From an uncultured Lachnospiraceae bacterium (GTDB lineage Bacteria; Bacillota; Clostridia; Lachnospirales; Lachnospiraceae), in assembly GCA_910586255.1 (NCBI GenBank), contig CAJUHR010000017.1:29373-93372 (forward strand): a stretch of 64,000 nt of DNA, written 5' to 3'. The notes beneath the pieces were generated by a model. The model saw only the letters and a list, made by a program, of their open reading frames with translations. It ran no database searches and had not been told where the DNA came from. Of the stretch, positions 41,616 to 50,880 are shown piece after piece. Position numbers and translations under genes: made by a program. Numbering within the stretch: position 1 is the first letter of the stretch; each line of letters opens with the position of its first letter.

Positions 41616-42275
41616 TTAAACGATACGCAATTTCTCCATAAACGCCCGGGTGTTCTTCTCCTGATCCCCGCCAAAGACTGCCGAACCGGCCACGATAATA
41701 TTGGCTCCGGCCTCCAGCACCTGGCTCACATTGTCCAGAGTGATTCCCCCGTCAATCTGGATATCTGTCTCTAGACCCAGACTGTCCAGACGGCTGCGGA
41801 CCTGGCGGACCTTTTCCAGAGTGTAGGGAATAAATTTCTGGCCCCCAAAGCCCGGATTCACGGACATGATCAGAATCATGTCCACCTGATCCAGAATACA
41901 ATCTAACACCGATACGGGTGTCGCCGGATTAACGGCCACTCCCGCCTTCATTCCCAGTGACCGGATCTGCTGAATCGTCCGGTCCAGATGGCGGCAGGCC
42001 TCCTGATGGACGCAGAGCAGATCGGCTCCGGCTGCTTTCATATCCTCCGCGTATCTTCCCGGCTCCTCCACCATCATGTGCACGTCAAACACCTTATCCG
42101 TACAGGGGCGAAGGCTTTTGATCACCGGCATGCCAAAGGATATGCTGGGCACAAACATTCCGTCCATCACGTCAATGTGGATATACTCCGCCCCGGCTTC
42201 GTCCACCTGCTCCACGGCTCTTCCAAGATTTTTAAAATCCGCTGCCAGAACAGACGGCGCCAGTATCCTTCTCAT
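41616..42275 (-). CDS. rpe: ribulose-phosphate 3-epimerase
   Basis: Interconverts ribulose-5-phosphate and xylulose-5-phosphate. 219-residue TIM barrel; SVLAADFKNLG, YIHIDVMDGMFVPSISFG (metal and acid-base residues), FDVHMMVEEPGRY, MSVNPGFGGQKFIP and IQIDGGIT are complete. Start ATG 42275 behind AAAGGAGAT, just one base from the rsgA stop. Confidence 0.97.
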   Translation of the reverse strand: MRRILAPSVLAADFKNLGRAVEQVDEAGAEYIHIDVMDGMFVPSISFGMPVIKSLRPCTDKVFDVHMMVEEPGRYAEDMKAAGADLLCVHQEACRHLDRTIQQIRSLGMKAGVAVNPATPVSVLDCILDQVDMILIMSVNPGFGGQKFIPYTLEKVRQVRSRLDSLGLETDIQIDGGITLDNVSQVLEAGANIIVAGSAVFGGDQEKNTRAFMEKLRIV

Positions 42276-42276
42276 C

Positions 42277-43158
42277 TCAATATCTCCTTTTCTCCTTCAG
42301 CTCCTGATAAAGAAGCTTGTAGTTGTCATAGCGGCTTTGGCTGATCCGCTTTTCCCTGACCGCCTCCTTGACGCCGCAGACAGGCTCTCCTATATGGACA
42401 CAGTCGTCCCCAAACCGGCAGGCCCCGCTGTGCCTGGTAAACTCCGGGAAATAATATTTCAGCTGCTCCGGTTCAAGCTCCTCCAGATACAGAGAGCCAA
42501 ATCCCGGCGTATCCATCAGATACGTATCCTCCTCCACGCAAAACAGCTGGGCATGGCGGGTGGTATGCCGCCCCCGCTGAATCTTTTGGCTGACTGCGCC
42601 GGTCTCCATCTCTGCCTCCGGCTGCAAGAGATTGGTCAGGGAGGACTTGCCCACTCCGGAGGGGCCTGCCAAAATGGTGGTGTGTCCCCGCAGAAGCTCC
42701 CGGATCTCCCCGATTCCCTCCCCGGTACAGGTGCTGATAAAATGCACCTTGCAGCCGCTGTCCCGGTAGATCTCACTGTACAGAGCTCGTTCCCTCTCCC
42801 CGCCTAAATCCATCTTGTTATAGCAGATGGCAACCGGAATCTGCTGCAGCTCCATCATTACCAGAAAACGGTCCAAAAGATTCAGGCTGGGCTTTGGCTG
42901 TGCCACGGAAAATACCACCAATGCCTGATCAATATTGGCCGAGGCGGGGCGAATAAGCATATTCCTTCTTGGAAGGATCCTCTCCACATTCCCCTCCATA
43001 TCCGCCTCGTCCAGTACGGTAAATTCCACGTCATCGCCCACCAATGGCTTGATTCCCCATTTGCGGAACACGCCCTTAGCCTTGCAGGCATATACCTTTT
43101 CATGCCTGTCATGAACATAATAAAACCCTGCAATTCCTTTGATTATTTTGCCTGTCAT
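42277..43158 (-). CDS. rsgA: ribosome small-subunit-dependent GTPase A
   Basis: Circularly permuted GTPase that acts late in 30S maturation. 293 residues from MTGKIIKGIAGFYYV; N-terminal OB-fold, then G4 YNKMDL, G1 GPSGVGKSSL, the RGRHTTRH switch, G3 DTPGFGS, and the C-terminal zinc ligands in CRFGDDCVHIGEPVCGV. An alternative ATG four codons earlier is possible; 43158 matches the family N-terminus. Confidence 0.95.
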   Translation of the reverse strand: MTGKIIKGIAGFYYVHDRHEKVYACKAKGVFRKWGIKPLVGDDVEFTVLDEADMEGNVERILPRRNMLIRPASANIDQALVVFSVAQPKPSLNLLDRFLVMMELQQIPVAICYNKMDLGGERERALYSEIYRDSGCKVHFISTCTGEGIGEIRELLRGHTTILAGPSGVGKSSLTNLLQPEAEMETGAVSQKIQRGRHTTRHAQLFCVEEDTYLMDTPGFGSLYLEELEPEQLKYYFPEFTRHSGACRFGDDCVHIGEPVCGVKEAVREKRISQSRYDNYKLLYQELKEKRRY

Positions 43159-43240
43159 ACTTCCTCTCATCTGCCGCAGCTCTTTTCGTGTCTTTCCTGC
43201 TGGAATTGCTCTCCATCTGCAAAAAGCCTGCTCCTGCAAG

Positions 43241-45412
43241 TCAGTCCATGGGAAAAAAGGTCAGCGGGTAGGATTTGAGTACCGCGCCGGACTCCACATC
43301 CACAACCTCCACTTCCCCCTTGTCGCTTCCGTTCAGGCTTTCAATGCTGGTATAACTGATGGGCAGCAGCACCGCGCCGGTAATGGTCTTGGCATCGGTC
43401 AGGGTCCGGTAAACCGGGGTCCCGTCCGCATCTACCTGGTGAAGGCGCACTAACACGGTCACGCTGGCGCTTCCTGCTCCCGGTCCGATCAGGTTGCCCA
43501 GATCATAGACATCATTGATGGAAGCAACATACCGCTGCTGTCTGGCTTCCGGCCCGCTGCTGACCACATAGCTGATCCTGCCCCCCACCTCAATCTGTCC
43601 GTTCTGGCCGCCTTCCTGGCGGATAATGCTTCCCTTGGGAACCGTGTCACTGCTCTCTGTGGAGGTGTCCCCCGGCAAAAGCCCGGCCTCGCCTAAAAGC
43701 GCTAAGGCATCCTGCTCCGGCTTTCCCACCAGCTCGGGCACCGGCACCATACTCATATGGGGCCCTGTGCTGACATAGAGCGTAACGGTGCTTCCCTCCG
43801 CCGCCTTCTCCGGCTCATACCGAATCATCATTCCCTTTTCTACGGTCTCGCTTTCCTCCTCCGTAAGCTGCACGGTCAGTCCCTTATCCTGCAAAAGCCT
43901 TGTGGCAGAGGCAACCGTCATAGTCTCCAGATCCAATGTGGTCAGATCAATCTTATCGGAGCCCAGACTGACCACCACATTCACATGGGAATATTTGGAG
44001 ACCACTGCACCGTACTCCGGATCCTGGGAGATCACATATCCCTTCTCCACCACATCCGATGCCTGATAGGTAGGCTTCATGCTGAGAAAATTCTCCTTAA
44101 GCTTAGTCTCTGCCAGATCCTCCGGCAGCTCCAGCACATCCGGCATGTAGACCTCCGTATCCTTTAAGGTCTCTCCGTTCTCGTTAGTGGAAAGAGATGC
44201 ATCCTGAGTCTGACTGGTGGTCTCCTTTCCAAAAAGCCCGGAGCCGGACTGGAACACGCCTCCTAATTTGGAAAATACAACCACCATCACAATCACAATA
44301 ATGGCGGCCACCACAATCCCCGCGCCGGCCAACAGCCTTTCAATGTGGGAATTGACCGCGTCCTCCTGCTCTCTGGGCCTTCTGTCCTGGGCTCTCTGAG
44401 AGCGCCGGTTATCCGAAGGATGACGGGTTATAGCCGTCTCTCCCACCGGTCTGCGGGCATACTCCCGCACTGGCTCTTCCCGGTCAGGATTGTACTGTTC
44501 CTTAATTCTGGCTAAGTCCTTCCCGCTGATCTCCACCGTATGGCCCTTTAATGCCCGGATGCCGGCGGGCTCCTTGACAAATTCACCGTCCGGCTGGACC
44601 AGCGCCTTTCTCAGATCCCCAATCAGTTCATTGGCGCTGCCGTACCGGTTCTCCGGCTTCTTGGCCGTACATTTCAAAATAATCCTCTCTAAGCTTGCCG
44701 GTATCTCCGGATTGTACACACTGGGCGGCACCATGGCATCCTCTAAGTGGGCCAGAGCAATGGACACCGTATTGTCCCCGTCATAGGGCACTCGGCCGGT
44801 GACCATCTCATACATGGTAATTCCCAGGGAATAGATATCACTTCTTGCATCGCTGTAGCCGCCCCGGGCCTGTTCCGGAGAGATATAGTGAACCGATCCC
44901 ATGGCCGCTGAGGTCATGGTCTGGGTGGAGACTCCCCTGGCTATTCCAAAATCCGCAACCTTCACTTTGCCGTCCCGGGAAATAATCATGTTCTGGGGCT
45001 TAATATCCCGATGGATAATATTCTGTTCATGGGCGGCAGCAATCCCCTGGGCTACCTGGATGGCGATACCGATGCTCTCCTTTATCTCCAGCTTTCCCTT
45101 TCGGGCAATATAAACCTTTAAGGTGACCCCATCGATCAGTTCCATTACAATATAGTGGAATTTGCCCTCATCGATGACATCATATACATTGACAATATTG
45201 GGATGGGACAAACGTGCAGCCGCCTGGGCCTCCATCTTAAATTTTCCCACAAAGGTGCTGTCATTGCTGAACTCCTCCTTCAGCACCTTCACCGCCACCA
45301 GCCGGTTCAGCTTATGGCATTTCGCCTTGTAAACCTCGGACATTCCGCCGGAGCCCACCTGCTCTAAGATCTCGTACCGATCCTGCAGATAGGAGCCGGG
45401 CCTGAGCATCAT
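43241..45412 (-). CDS. prkC: PASTA-domain Ser/Thr protein kinase
   Basis: Membrane-anchored Hanks-type kinase sensing peptidoglycan fragments. 723 residues: kinase domain ~10-270 (VGSGGMSEVYKA, catalytic HRDIKPQNMI, DFGIARG, SPEQARGGYSDARSDIYSLG), basic juxtamembrane linker, one transmembrane helix (AGIVVAAIIVIVMVVVF) and three extracellular PASTA repeats (for example MPDVLELPEDLAETKL, VPVPELVGKPEQDALALL). A C-terminal extracellular beta domain follows the last PASTA. Its start overlaps the prpC stop by four bases, the standard kinase-phosphatase pairing. Confidence 0.97.
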   Translation of the reverse strand: MMLRPGSYLQDRYEILEQVGSGGMSEVYKAKCHKLNRLVAVKVLKEEFSNDSTFVGKFKMEAQAAARLSHPNIVNVYDVIDEGKFHYIVMELIDGVTLKVYIARKGKLEIKESIGIAIQVAQGIAAAHEQNIIHRDIKPQNMIISRDGKVKVADFGIARGVSTQTMTSAAMGSVHYISPEQARGGYSDARSDIYSLGITMYEMVTGRVPYDGDNTVSIALAHLEDAMVPPSVYNPEIPASLERIILKCTAKKPENRYGSANELIGDLRKALVQPDGEFVKEPAGIRALKGHTVEISGKDLARIKEQYNPDREEPVREYARRPVGETAITRHPSDNRRSQRAQDRRPREQEDAVNSHIERLLAGAGIVVAAIIVIVMVVVFSKLGGVFQSGSGLFGKETTSQTQDASLSTNENGETLKDTEVYMPDVLELPEDLAETKLKENFLSMKPTYQASDVVEKGYVISQDPEYGAVVSKYSHVNVVVSLGSDKIDLTTLDLETMTVASATRLLQDKGLTVQLTEEESETVEKGMMIRYEPEKAAEGSTVTLYVSTGPHMSMVPVPELVGKPEQDALALLGEAGLLPGDTSTESSDTVPKGSIIRQEGGQNGQIEVGGRISYVVSSGPEARQQRYVASINDVYDLGNLIGPGAGSASVTVLVRLHQVDADGTPVYRTLTDAKTITGAVLLPISYTSIESLNGSDKGEVEVVDVESGAVLKSYPLTFFPMD

Positions 45413-46152
45413 AAGGCCACCTCACGGATCTGAGGCTCTGCAAGAATCACGGAAATATTATCCCTCCCGCCTCCCCGGTTAGCCGCCTCCACCAGCGCCT
45501 GAGCCTTTTTCTTAAGATCCTCTTCCGTCCGGATAATATACTCAATCTCAAACTCATCTACCATATTGCTTAAGCCGTCCGAACACATAAGAAAATAATC
45601 TCCCGGCTTCAGCTTTAAGGCAAAAAGATCAATATCCACCGTCTCATCGGTTCCGATTGCCCGGGTGATAATATTTCTCTTTTCCATATAATCCCGGCTT
45701 CCCCGCTTCATTTTTCCCAAAGCCACCAGCTCCTCCACATAGGAATGATCCCGGGTCACCTGCTCTAACCTTTCCCGCAAAAGATACAGACGGCTGTCTC
45801 CGATATTGGCCACATAGAGCACGTTGCCCTTAACCGTAGCCACCACCAGAGTACTTCCCATACCAAACAAGGACGGATCGCTGCTTGCCTTATAGTACAG
45901 CTCCCGGTTCATCTTGCGGATCCCTTCCTTCAAAATGCCGTGAATATCCTTCTCCGGATATTTAGTGCCGAAAAAATCCACCAGATTCTCCACGGCAAAG
46001 CGGGATGCATAGTCTCCCGCATTGTGGCCTCCCATGCCGTCCGCCACAATAAACAAATTATCCAGAGAGCCCACTGGGGCTGTTGAGGAATAGATATAGT
46101 CCTGATTTATGCTGCGGTATCTTCCCACATCTGTAAATGCATATGCCTGCAT
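45409..46152 (-). CDS. prpC: PP2C-type Ser/Thr protein phosphatase
   Basis: Reverses phosphorylation by the adjacent PASTA kinase. About 247 residues; RSINQDYIY, FIVADGMGGHNAGDYAS, NIGDSRLYLL, CSDGLSNMVD and GGRDNISVIL give the full PP2C metal-ligand set. The start codon is ambiguous between ATG 46158 and ATG 46152; 46152 is better spaced from GGAGG. Confidence 0.95.
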   Translation of the reverse strand: MQAYAFTDVGRYRSINQDYIYSSTAPVGSLDNLFIVADGMGGHNAGDYASRFAVENLVDFFGTKYPEKDIHGILKEGIRKMNRELYYKASSDPSLFGMGSTLVVATVKGNVLYVANIGDSRLYLLRERLEQVTRDHSYVEELVALGKMKRGSRDYMEKRNIITRAIGTDETVDIDLFALKLKPGDYFLMCSDGLSNMVDEFEIEYIIRTEEDLKKKAQALVEAANRGGGRDNISVILAEPQIREVAL

Positions 46153-46157
46153 TGCCA

Positions 46158-47195
46158 TCAACCTCCTTCCAAAAAGCTTCTGCGAAGCTGTCCGCAGGCA
46201 CCCTGGATGTCCCTGCCCATTTCCCGTCTCACTGTAACAGCGATTCCCTCTTTTTCCAGAATCTCTTTAAACTCTTTAATCGCCCTTTTATCTGAGCGCT
46301 CAAAAGCCCTCTCCTTAACCGGATTGACCGGAATCAAATTCACGTGGCCGTGCATGTCTTTTAAGAGCCTGGCCAAGGCCCTGGCCTCACCCGGGTTGTC
46401 GTTGACTCCCTTTACCAGACTGTACTCATAGGTCACCCTACGCCCGGTTGCCTCAAAATATTCCCGGCACGCCGCTAAAACCTCCTTTAAAGGATAGCTC
46501 CCAGCCACCGGCATCAAAGTCTTTCTCACCTGGTCATTGGGTGCATGAAGAGATAAAGCCAGAGTCACCGGCAGCCCTTCTCCTGCAAAGCGGCGGATCC
46601 CCGGAACAATCCCGCAGGTGGAAACCGTAATATTTCTCAGGCTGATGTGAAGCCCCCGCTCATGGGAGATGAGCCTGAGAAAGCGGACCACCTGATCATA
46701 ATTGTCAAAGGGCTCCCCGGATCCCATAATCACGATGTGGGAAACCCTCTCCCCTGTAAGCTGTTCAATCCGATAGACCTGTTCCAGCATCTCTGCCGCC
46801 GTCAGATTCCTTTCCAGCCCATCAAGGGTGGATGCACAAAAACGGCACCCCATCCGGCATCCCACCTGGGAGGAGATGCAGATGGAGCTGCCGTGGTGAT
46901 ATCTCATCCACACGCTCTCAATCACATTGCCATCCGCCAGTTTAAACAGATACTTGCAGGTCCCGTCAATCCGGGAAACCTTTACCTGAACCGGCTTTAG
47001 TACCGTCAGAAAGCACTGGTCAAAAAGCTTTCTGCGAAGCTCCTTGGAAAGATCCGTCATCTGACTGAAATCCGTCACCAGCTTTTGATGAAGCCATCCG
47101 AAAACTTGTCCGGCGCGAAAGGGCTTCTCCCCCATCTCCAGCAGCATTTCACAAAGCTCCGGAAAATACAGGGATTTGATATCCTTTTTTTCCAT
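46158..47195 (-). CDS. rlmN: 23S rRNA (adenine2503-C2)-methyltransferase
   Basis: Radical SAM methylase of 23S A2503 (also tRNA). 345 residues; CRMGCRFCASTLDG holds C-x3-C-x2-C, with MGSGEPFDNYDQVV, STCGIVPGI and LALSLHAPNDQVR following, and the resolving cysteine near the C-terminus in GACGQLRR. Start behind AGAGGAATTTC, 23 bases after rsmB. Confidence 0.97.
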   Translation of the reverse strand: MEKKDIKSLYFPELCEMLLEMGEKPFRAGQVFGWLHQKLVTDFSQMTDLSKELRRKLFDQCFLTVLKPVQVKVSRIDGTCKYLFKLADGNVIESVWMRYHHGSSICISSQVGCRMGCRFCASTLDGLERNLTAAEMLEQVYRIEQLTGERVSHIVIMGSGEPFDNYDQVVRFLRLISHERGLHISLRNITVSTCGIVPGIRRFAGEGLPVTLALSLHAPNDQVRKTLMPVAGSYPLKEVLAACREYFEATGRRVTYEYSLVKGVNDNPGEARALARLLKDMHGHVNLIPVNPVKERAFERSDKRAIKEFKEILEKEGIAVTVRREMGRDIQGACGQLRRSFLEGG

Positions 47196-47218
47196 GAAAT
47201 TCCTCTTATTTATTGTAA

Positions 47219-48634
47219 CTATTCAGACGCACTGAAAAGCTTTTCCCTTTTGCGAAACACAGCAATGAAAAACCCGTCACAGGGGTAGCGTCCCGGCAAA
47301 AGCTGAATGTAGCCGTCCCTCATGGTATCCTCTGTCACTGCCTTGCCGAATCTTCCCTCGATACTCTCCGGCAGAAAGGGAAATTGTTTCAGAAACCATG
47401 CTCTCTGTTCTTCATTTTCTCTTGAACTGACAGTGCAGGTGCTGTAGATTAGAATTCCTCCCGGCTTCACATACCGGGACACCACCGACAAAATCTGCCG
47501 CTGTAAACCAACCAGCTCTTGGATCCTTTCCCGGCTTACCCGGTATTTTATATCCGGCTTCCTGCCTATGACACCAAGCCCCGAGCAAGGCAGATCCGCT
47601 ATCACAATATCCGCCCTTTCCTCCCAGCTTTCATCGAACTCCAGGGCATTCCACACCTCTGTCCTTATATTCTCTGCACCGGCGCGGTCAATATTCTCCT
47701 GCACCAGGCGAATTTTTTCCTCTGTCAGATCCCGCACCGTCACCAGTCCGGTTCCTTTTAGTTTATCTGCCATATGTAGGCTCTTTCCTCCCGGCGCGCC
47801 ACATACATCCAGCACCTGATCTCCCGGGCGGGGGATAACTGCCTCCGCCACAAGAGAGGAAGAAGGATCCTGCACGCAGATCCACCCTCTCTGAAATGCC
47901 TCTAGCCCTTCCAGATAATCGTATTTTTTCAGACATAAAACCTGCGGGGACAGCGGGCTGACAGATGTCTCTACCCCCTGTCCTTTAAGGCTTTCTAAAA
48001 TCTGCTCCATGGAGACGCGGGACAAATTGCATCGGACCATTGTGGATCTTTCAGCCAAAAATGCCTCTAGCATCCCCTTAACAATCTCCTCCCCATACTG
48101 CTGCCGCCACATGTCAAGAATCCATGAGGGCATGGAATACCGCAGAGACCAATCCTGAAAATCAAACTCCTCCCGTCTTCTTGCCACACTGCGCAGCACT
48201 CCGTTGACAAAACCGGAAAGCTCCCCGAAACGGCGCCCCTTAGCCAGCTTTACCGCCTCGCTGCACACGGCCCTATCCGGCACCCGGTCCATCCACAGAA
48301 GCTGATACACAGACATGCGCAGAATTGTGCGGATCACCGGCTTTTGCTTTGCCACCTTCACCTTGGAGCATGCATTGATCACCTGATCAACGGTCAAAAG
48401 CTTCTCCACCGTTCCCTCACAAACGCGGGTGATAAATGCCCGGTCCGGTTTGTCAAAATACTGGTATTTTTCCAGAGCCTGCCGAAGTGTGTCATGAACA
48501 AACCGTTCTCTCTCTAAAACCTCCAAAAGCACATTAAGGATAATCTCCCTGGTTCCGGTGGCCTTCTGTTCCTTTGCCTTCTTTTTCTCAGGCAAAGTCC
48601 TCCCTTTGCCGGGGCCGGCCGCTGTCTTAGTCAT
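47219..48634 (-). CDS. rsmB: 16S rRNA (cytosine967-C5)-methyltransferase
   Basis: RsmB/Sun enzyme, about 471 residues. N-terminal NusB-like RNA-binding domain (REIILNVLLEVLERERF), then a Rossmann methylase with DVCGAPGGKSLHMAD, IVADLPCSGLGVIG (first cysteine) and LIYSTCTVSSRENE (catalytic cysteine). ATG 48634 chosen over an in-frame TTG 18 bases upstream; GGAGGAC lies ahead. Overlaps the end of yugP by eight bases. Confidence 0.95.
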   Translation of the reverse strand: MTKTAAGPGKGRTLPEKKKAKEQKATGTREIILNVLLEVLERERFVHDTLRQALEKYQYFDKPDRAFITRVCEGTVEKLLTVDQVINACSKVKVAKQKPVIRTILRMSVYQLLWMDRVPDRAVCSEAVKLAKGRRFGELSGFVNGVLRSVARRREEFDFQDWSLRYSMPSWILDMWRQQYGEEIVKGMLEAFLAERSTMVRCNLSRVSMEQILESLKGQGVETSVSPLSPQVLCLKKYDYLEGLEAFQRGWICVQDPSSSLVAEAVIPRPGDQVLDVCGAPGGKSLHMADKLKGTGLVTVRDLTEEKIRLVQENIDRAGAENIRTEVWNALEFDESWEERADIVIADLPCSGLGVIGRKPDIKYRVSRERIQELVGLQRQILSVVSRYVKPGGILIYSTCTVSSRENEEQRAWFLKQFPFLPESIEGRFGKAVTEDTMRDGYIQLLPGRYPCDGFFIAVFRKREKLFSASE

Positions 48635-49337
48635 CTCTTCTTCGTCCTCCAAACAAAATCAGAAGCCGCAAAAGCTGCAGCACCGAGGCCGCCACCGCTG
48701 CCACATAGGTGAGGGCCGCCGCCCCTAAAACCTTCTTTGTGTAGCCTACCTCCTGCCCACTTAGGATACCGATCTCCCCCAGCAGATTCACTGCCCTTCC
48801 GGAAGCATTAAACTCCACCGGCAGAGTAATCACCTGAAACATAAGAGCCAACACAAACATCCAGATGCCCACCTGAATAAAGGGAGTGAGTCCAATCAAA
48901 AGCCCCAGAAGAATAAGGGGCCAGGACAGGGTGCTCCCTAGGTTAGCCACCGGCACAAAGGCTGCCCGCAGGCGAAGAGGCGCGTATCCCACATTGTCCT
49001 GGATGGCATGGCCGCACTCGTGGGCCGCCACCCCGATAGCTGACACGGAGGTACTGCCGTACACCGGCTCCGACAGATTGACCGTCTTGGTCCGCGGGTC
49101 GTAGTGGTCTGTCAGCTGTCCCTTGACGGCCTGCACCGTCACATCATAGATTCCCTGGGAGTGCAAAAGCCGTCTGGCCACCTCCGCGCCGGTCATCCCG
49201 GTCTGACTCCTCACCTGTGAATATTTCTGAAAGGTCCCGTTCACCCTTGCCGATGCCCACATGGAAAGCAGCGCACCGACTATCACCAAAAGATAGGTGG
49301 GGTCAAATCCATAGTAACCGCCATAATAAGGCATCAT
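48627..49337 (-). CDS. YugP-family membrane zinc metallopeptidase
   Basis: 236 residues with N- and C-terminal membrane helices (LLVIVGALLSMWA, WPLILLGLLIGLTPFI) and the zinc motif GVAAHECGHAIQ (HExxH). Starts MMPYYGGYYGFDP. Function of the family is not established; it sits between fmt and rsmB in many Clostridia, as here. Confidence 0.9.
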   Translation of the reverse strand: MMPYYGGYYGFDPTYLLVIVGALLSMWASARVNGTFQKYSQVRSQTGMTGAEVARRLLHSQGIYDVTVQAVKGQLTDHYDPRTKTVNLSEPVYGSTSVSAIGVAAHECGHAIQDNVGYAPLRLRAAFVPVANLGSTLSWPLILLGLLIGLTPFIQVGIWMFVLALMFQVITLPVEFNASGRAVNLLGEIGILSGQEVGYTKKVLGAAALTYVAAVAASVLQLLRLLILFGGRRRDD

Positions 49338-49340
49338 AAA

Positions 49341-50342
49341 TCAGCTCCTTCCCAAACGCGCGCCCTCCTGCACCGCAAATCCCCGCAAAAAAGCGCCTGT
49401 ATCCATCCGTTTTTTCCCTTCCAGCTGGAGGCTGGTAATATTTAAAATCCCTGCCCCGGTCTGCACCTTAAGCCCCTCCTCTGTGGCCGAGATCACCTGG
49501 CCGCAGGCCGGCGTCTCTCCCGATGTGCCGGGCGCTCTGTCAGCGGCTGCAAATCCGCCTCCCCTTTCCGTAAAGGCCTGCCCTGCATCCGGCAGCACGT
49601 CTGCCTCCCACAGCTTTAAAAGCTTTCCGTTAAGCCAGGTGTAGGCACTGGGCCAGGGATTTAAGCCCCGAATCAGCCGCTCAATGGCAGCCCCGTCCAT
49701 GGCCCAGTCAACCTCCCCAAAAGCCTTGGAAATCTTTTTTACGTAAGTAGCCTCCTGATGGTTCTGAGGCATCCTGACCAGAGCTCCCTTTTCCAGTTTG
49801 TCCAGAGTGGAGAGAATCAGCTCTCCTCCCAGCAGGCTCAGACGGTCAAAAAGGCTTCCCCCTGTCTCCTTTTTCTCCAGAAAGATCACCCTCTTCTCCA
49901 GTATATCTCCTGTATCCATACCCTCATCCATCATCATGGTGGTAATGCCGGTCTCCTTATCCCCATTGATCACTGCCCACTGAATCGGAGCGGCCCCCCG
50001 GTACTTAGGGAGCAGTGAAGCATGGATGTTGACGCAGCCATACCGGGGGACTCTAAGAAGCTCCCCGGAGAGAATCTGTCCGAATGCAATCACCACCATT
50101 ACATCTGGATTAAGCGCCCTCATCTCATCAATAAAGGAGGCATCCCTGGCCCGTACCGGCTGGAACACCGGAATACCATACCGGAGGGCCGTCTCCTTCA
50201 CCGGAGACATCTGAATCTCCTTGCCCCGCCCCTTCGGTTTATCCGGCTGGGTCACCACAGCCGCCACCTGATGGCAGGAATCAATCAGGGTCTCAAGCAC
50301 CGGAACGGAAAAATCGGGAGTTCCCATAAATACAATTCTCAT
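49341..50342 (-). CDS. fmt: methionyl-tRNA formyltransferase
   Basis: Formylates initiator Met-tRNA using 10-formyl-THF. 333 residues; MRIVFMGTPDFSVPVLETL, VNIHASLLPKYRGAAPIQW (catalytic N-H-D region), GITTMMMDEGMDTGD and a C-terminal OB-like domain. The C-terminal domain carries an unusual Gly/Ala/Pro-rich insertion (TERGGGFAAADRAPGTSG). Start overlaps the def stop by four bases; fhs further upstream makes the formyl donor. Confidence 0.96.
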   Translation of the reverse strand: MRIVFMGTPDFSVPVLETLIDSCHQVAAVVTQPDKPKGRGKEIQMSPVKETALRYGIPVFQPVRARDASFIDEMRALNPDVMVVIAFGQILSGELLRVPRYGCVNIHASLLPKYRGAAPIQWAVINGDKETGITTMMMDEGMDTGDILEKRVIFLEKKETGGSLFDRLSLLGGELILSTLDKLEKGALVRMPQNHQEATYVKKISKAFGEVDWAMDGAAIERLIRGLNPWPSAYTWLNGKLLKLWEADVLPDAGQAFTERGGGFAAADRAPGTSGETPACGQVISATEEGLKVQTGAGILNITSLQLEGKKRMDTGAFLRGFAVQEGARLGRS

Positions 50343-50818
50343 TCTTCCTCTGACTCCTCCTCATTGTCCATCAGCTCACCCTCTACAACATCCACATACA
50401 GACCTCCGTGAAGGTGGTCACACTCATGACAGACGGCACGGGCCAAAAACTCACTGGCCTCCAGCTCAAACTCCTGCATCTCCTCATCCAGGGCCCGCAC
50501 CTTCACATAGTCCGGGCGGGTCACTGTGCCGTGCTTGCCCGGAACACTCAGACATCCTTCCGGTCCGGTCTGGCTTCCGCTCTGCTCTAAAATCTGCGGA
50601 TTGATCAGCACATACTGATTGCCGTCCTCCACGTCAATCACCACGATCTGCTTTAAAATCCCAACCTGGGGCGCCGCCAAGCCCACGCCGTTTGCCTCGT
50701 ACATAGTCTCAAACATGTCGTCAATCAACTGCCTGAGCCGTGGAGTCATCTCCTTTACCGCCTTACATTCTTTCCTTAAAATATCATCGCCAATCGTTCG
50801 GATCTGTCTGATCGCCAT
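50339..50818 (-). CDS. def: peptide deformylase
   Basis: Removes the N-formyl group from nascent proteins. 159 residues; GVGLAAPQVG, PEGCLSVPG and CHECDHLHG carry the three deformylase motifs (metal ligands Cys, His, His). Acidic C-terminal tail. Behind AAAAGGAGCATC, 62 bases after priA. Confidence 0.97.
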   Translation of the reverse strand: MAIRQIRTIGDDILRKECKAVKEMTPRLRQLIDDMFETMYEANGVGLAAPQVGILKQIVVIDVEDGNQYVLINPQILEQSGSQTGPEGCLSVPGKHGTVTRPDYVKVRALDEEMQEFELEASEFLARAVCHECDHLHGGLYVDVVEGELMDNEEESEEE

Positions 50819-50880
50819 ATTTTCTGATGCTCCTTTTCTGGGACAAAAAATTCATCCGTCCTGTTTTTTCAAAGCTGCTT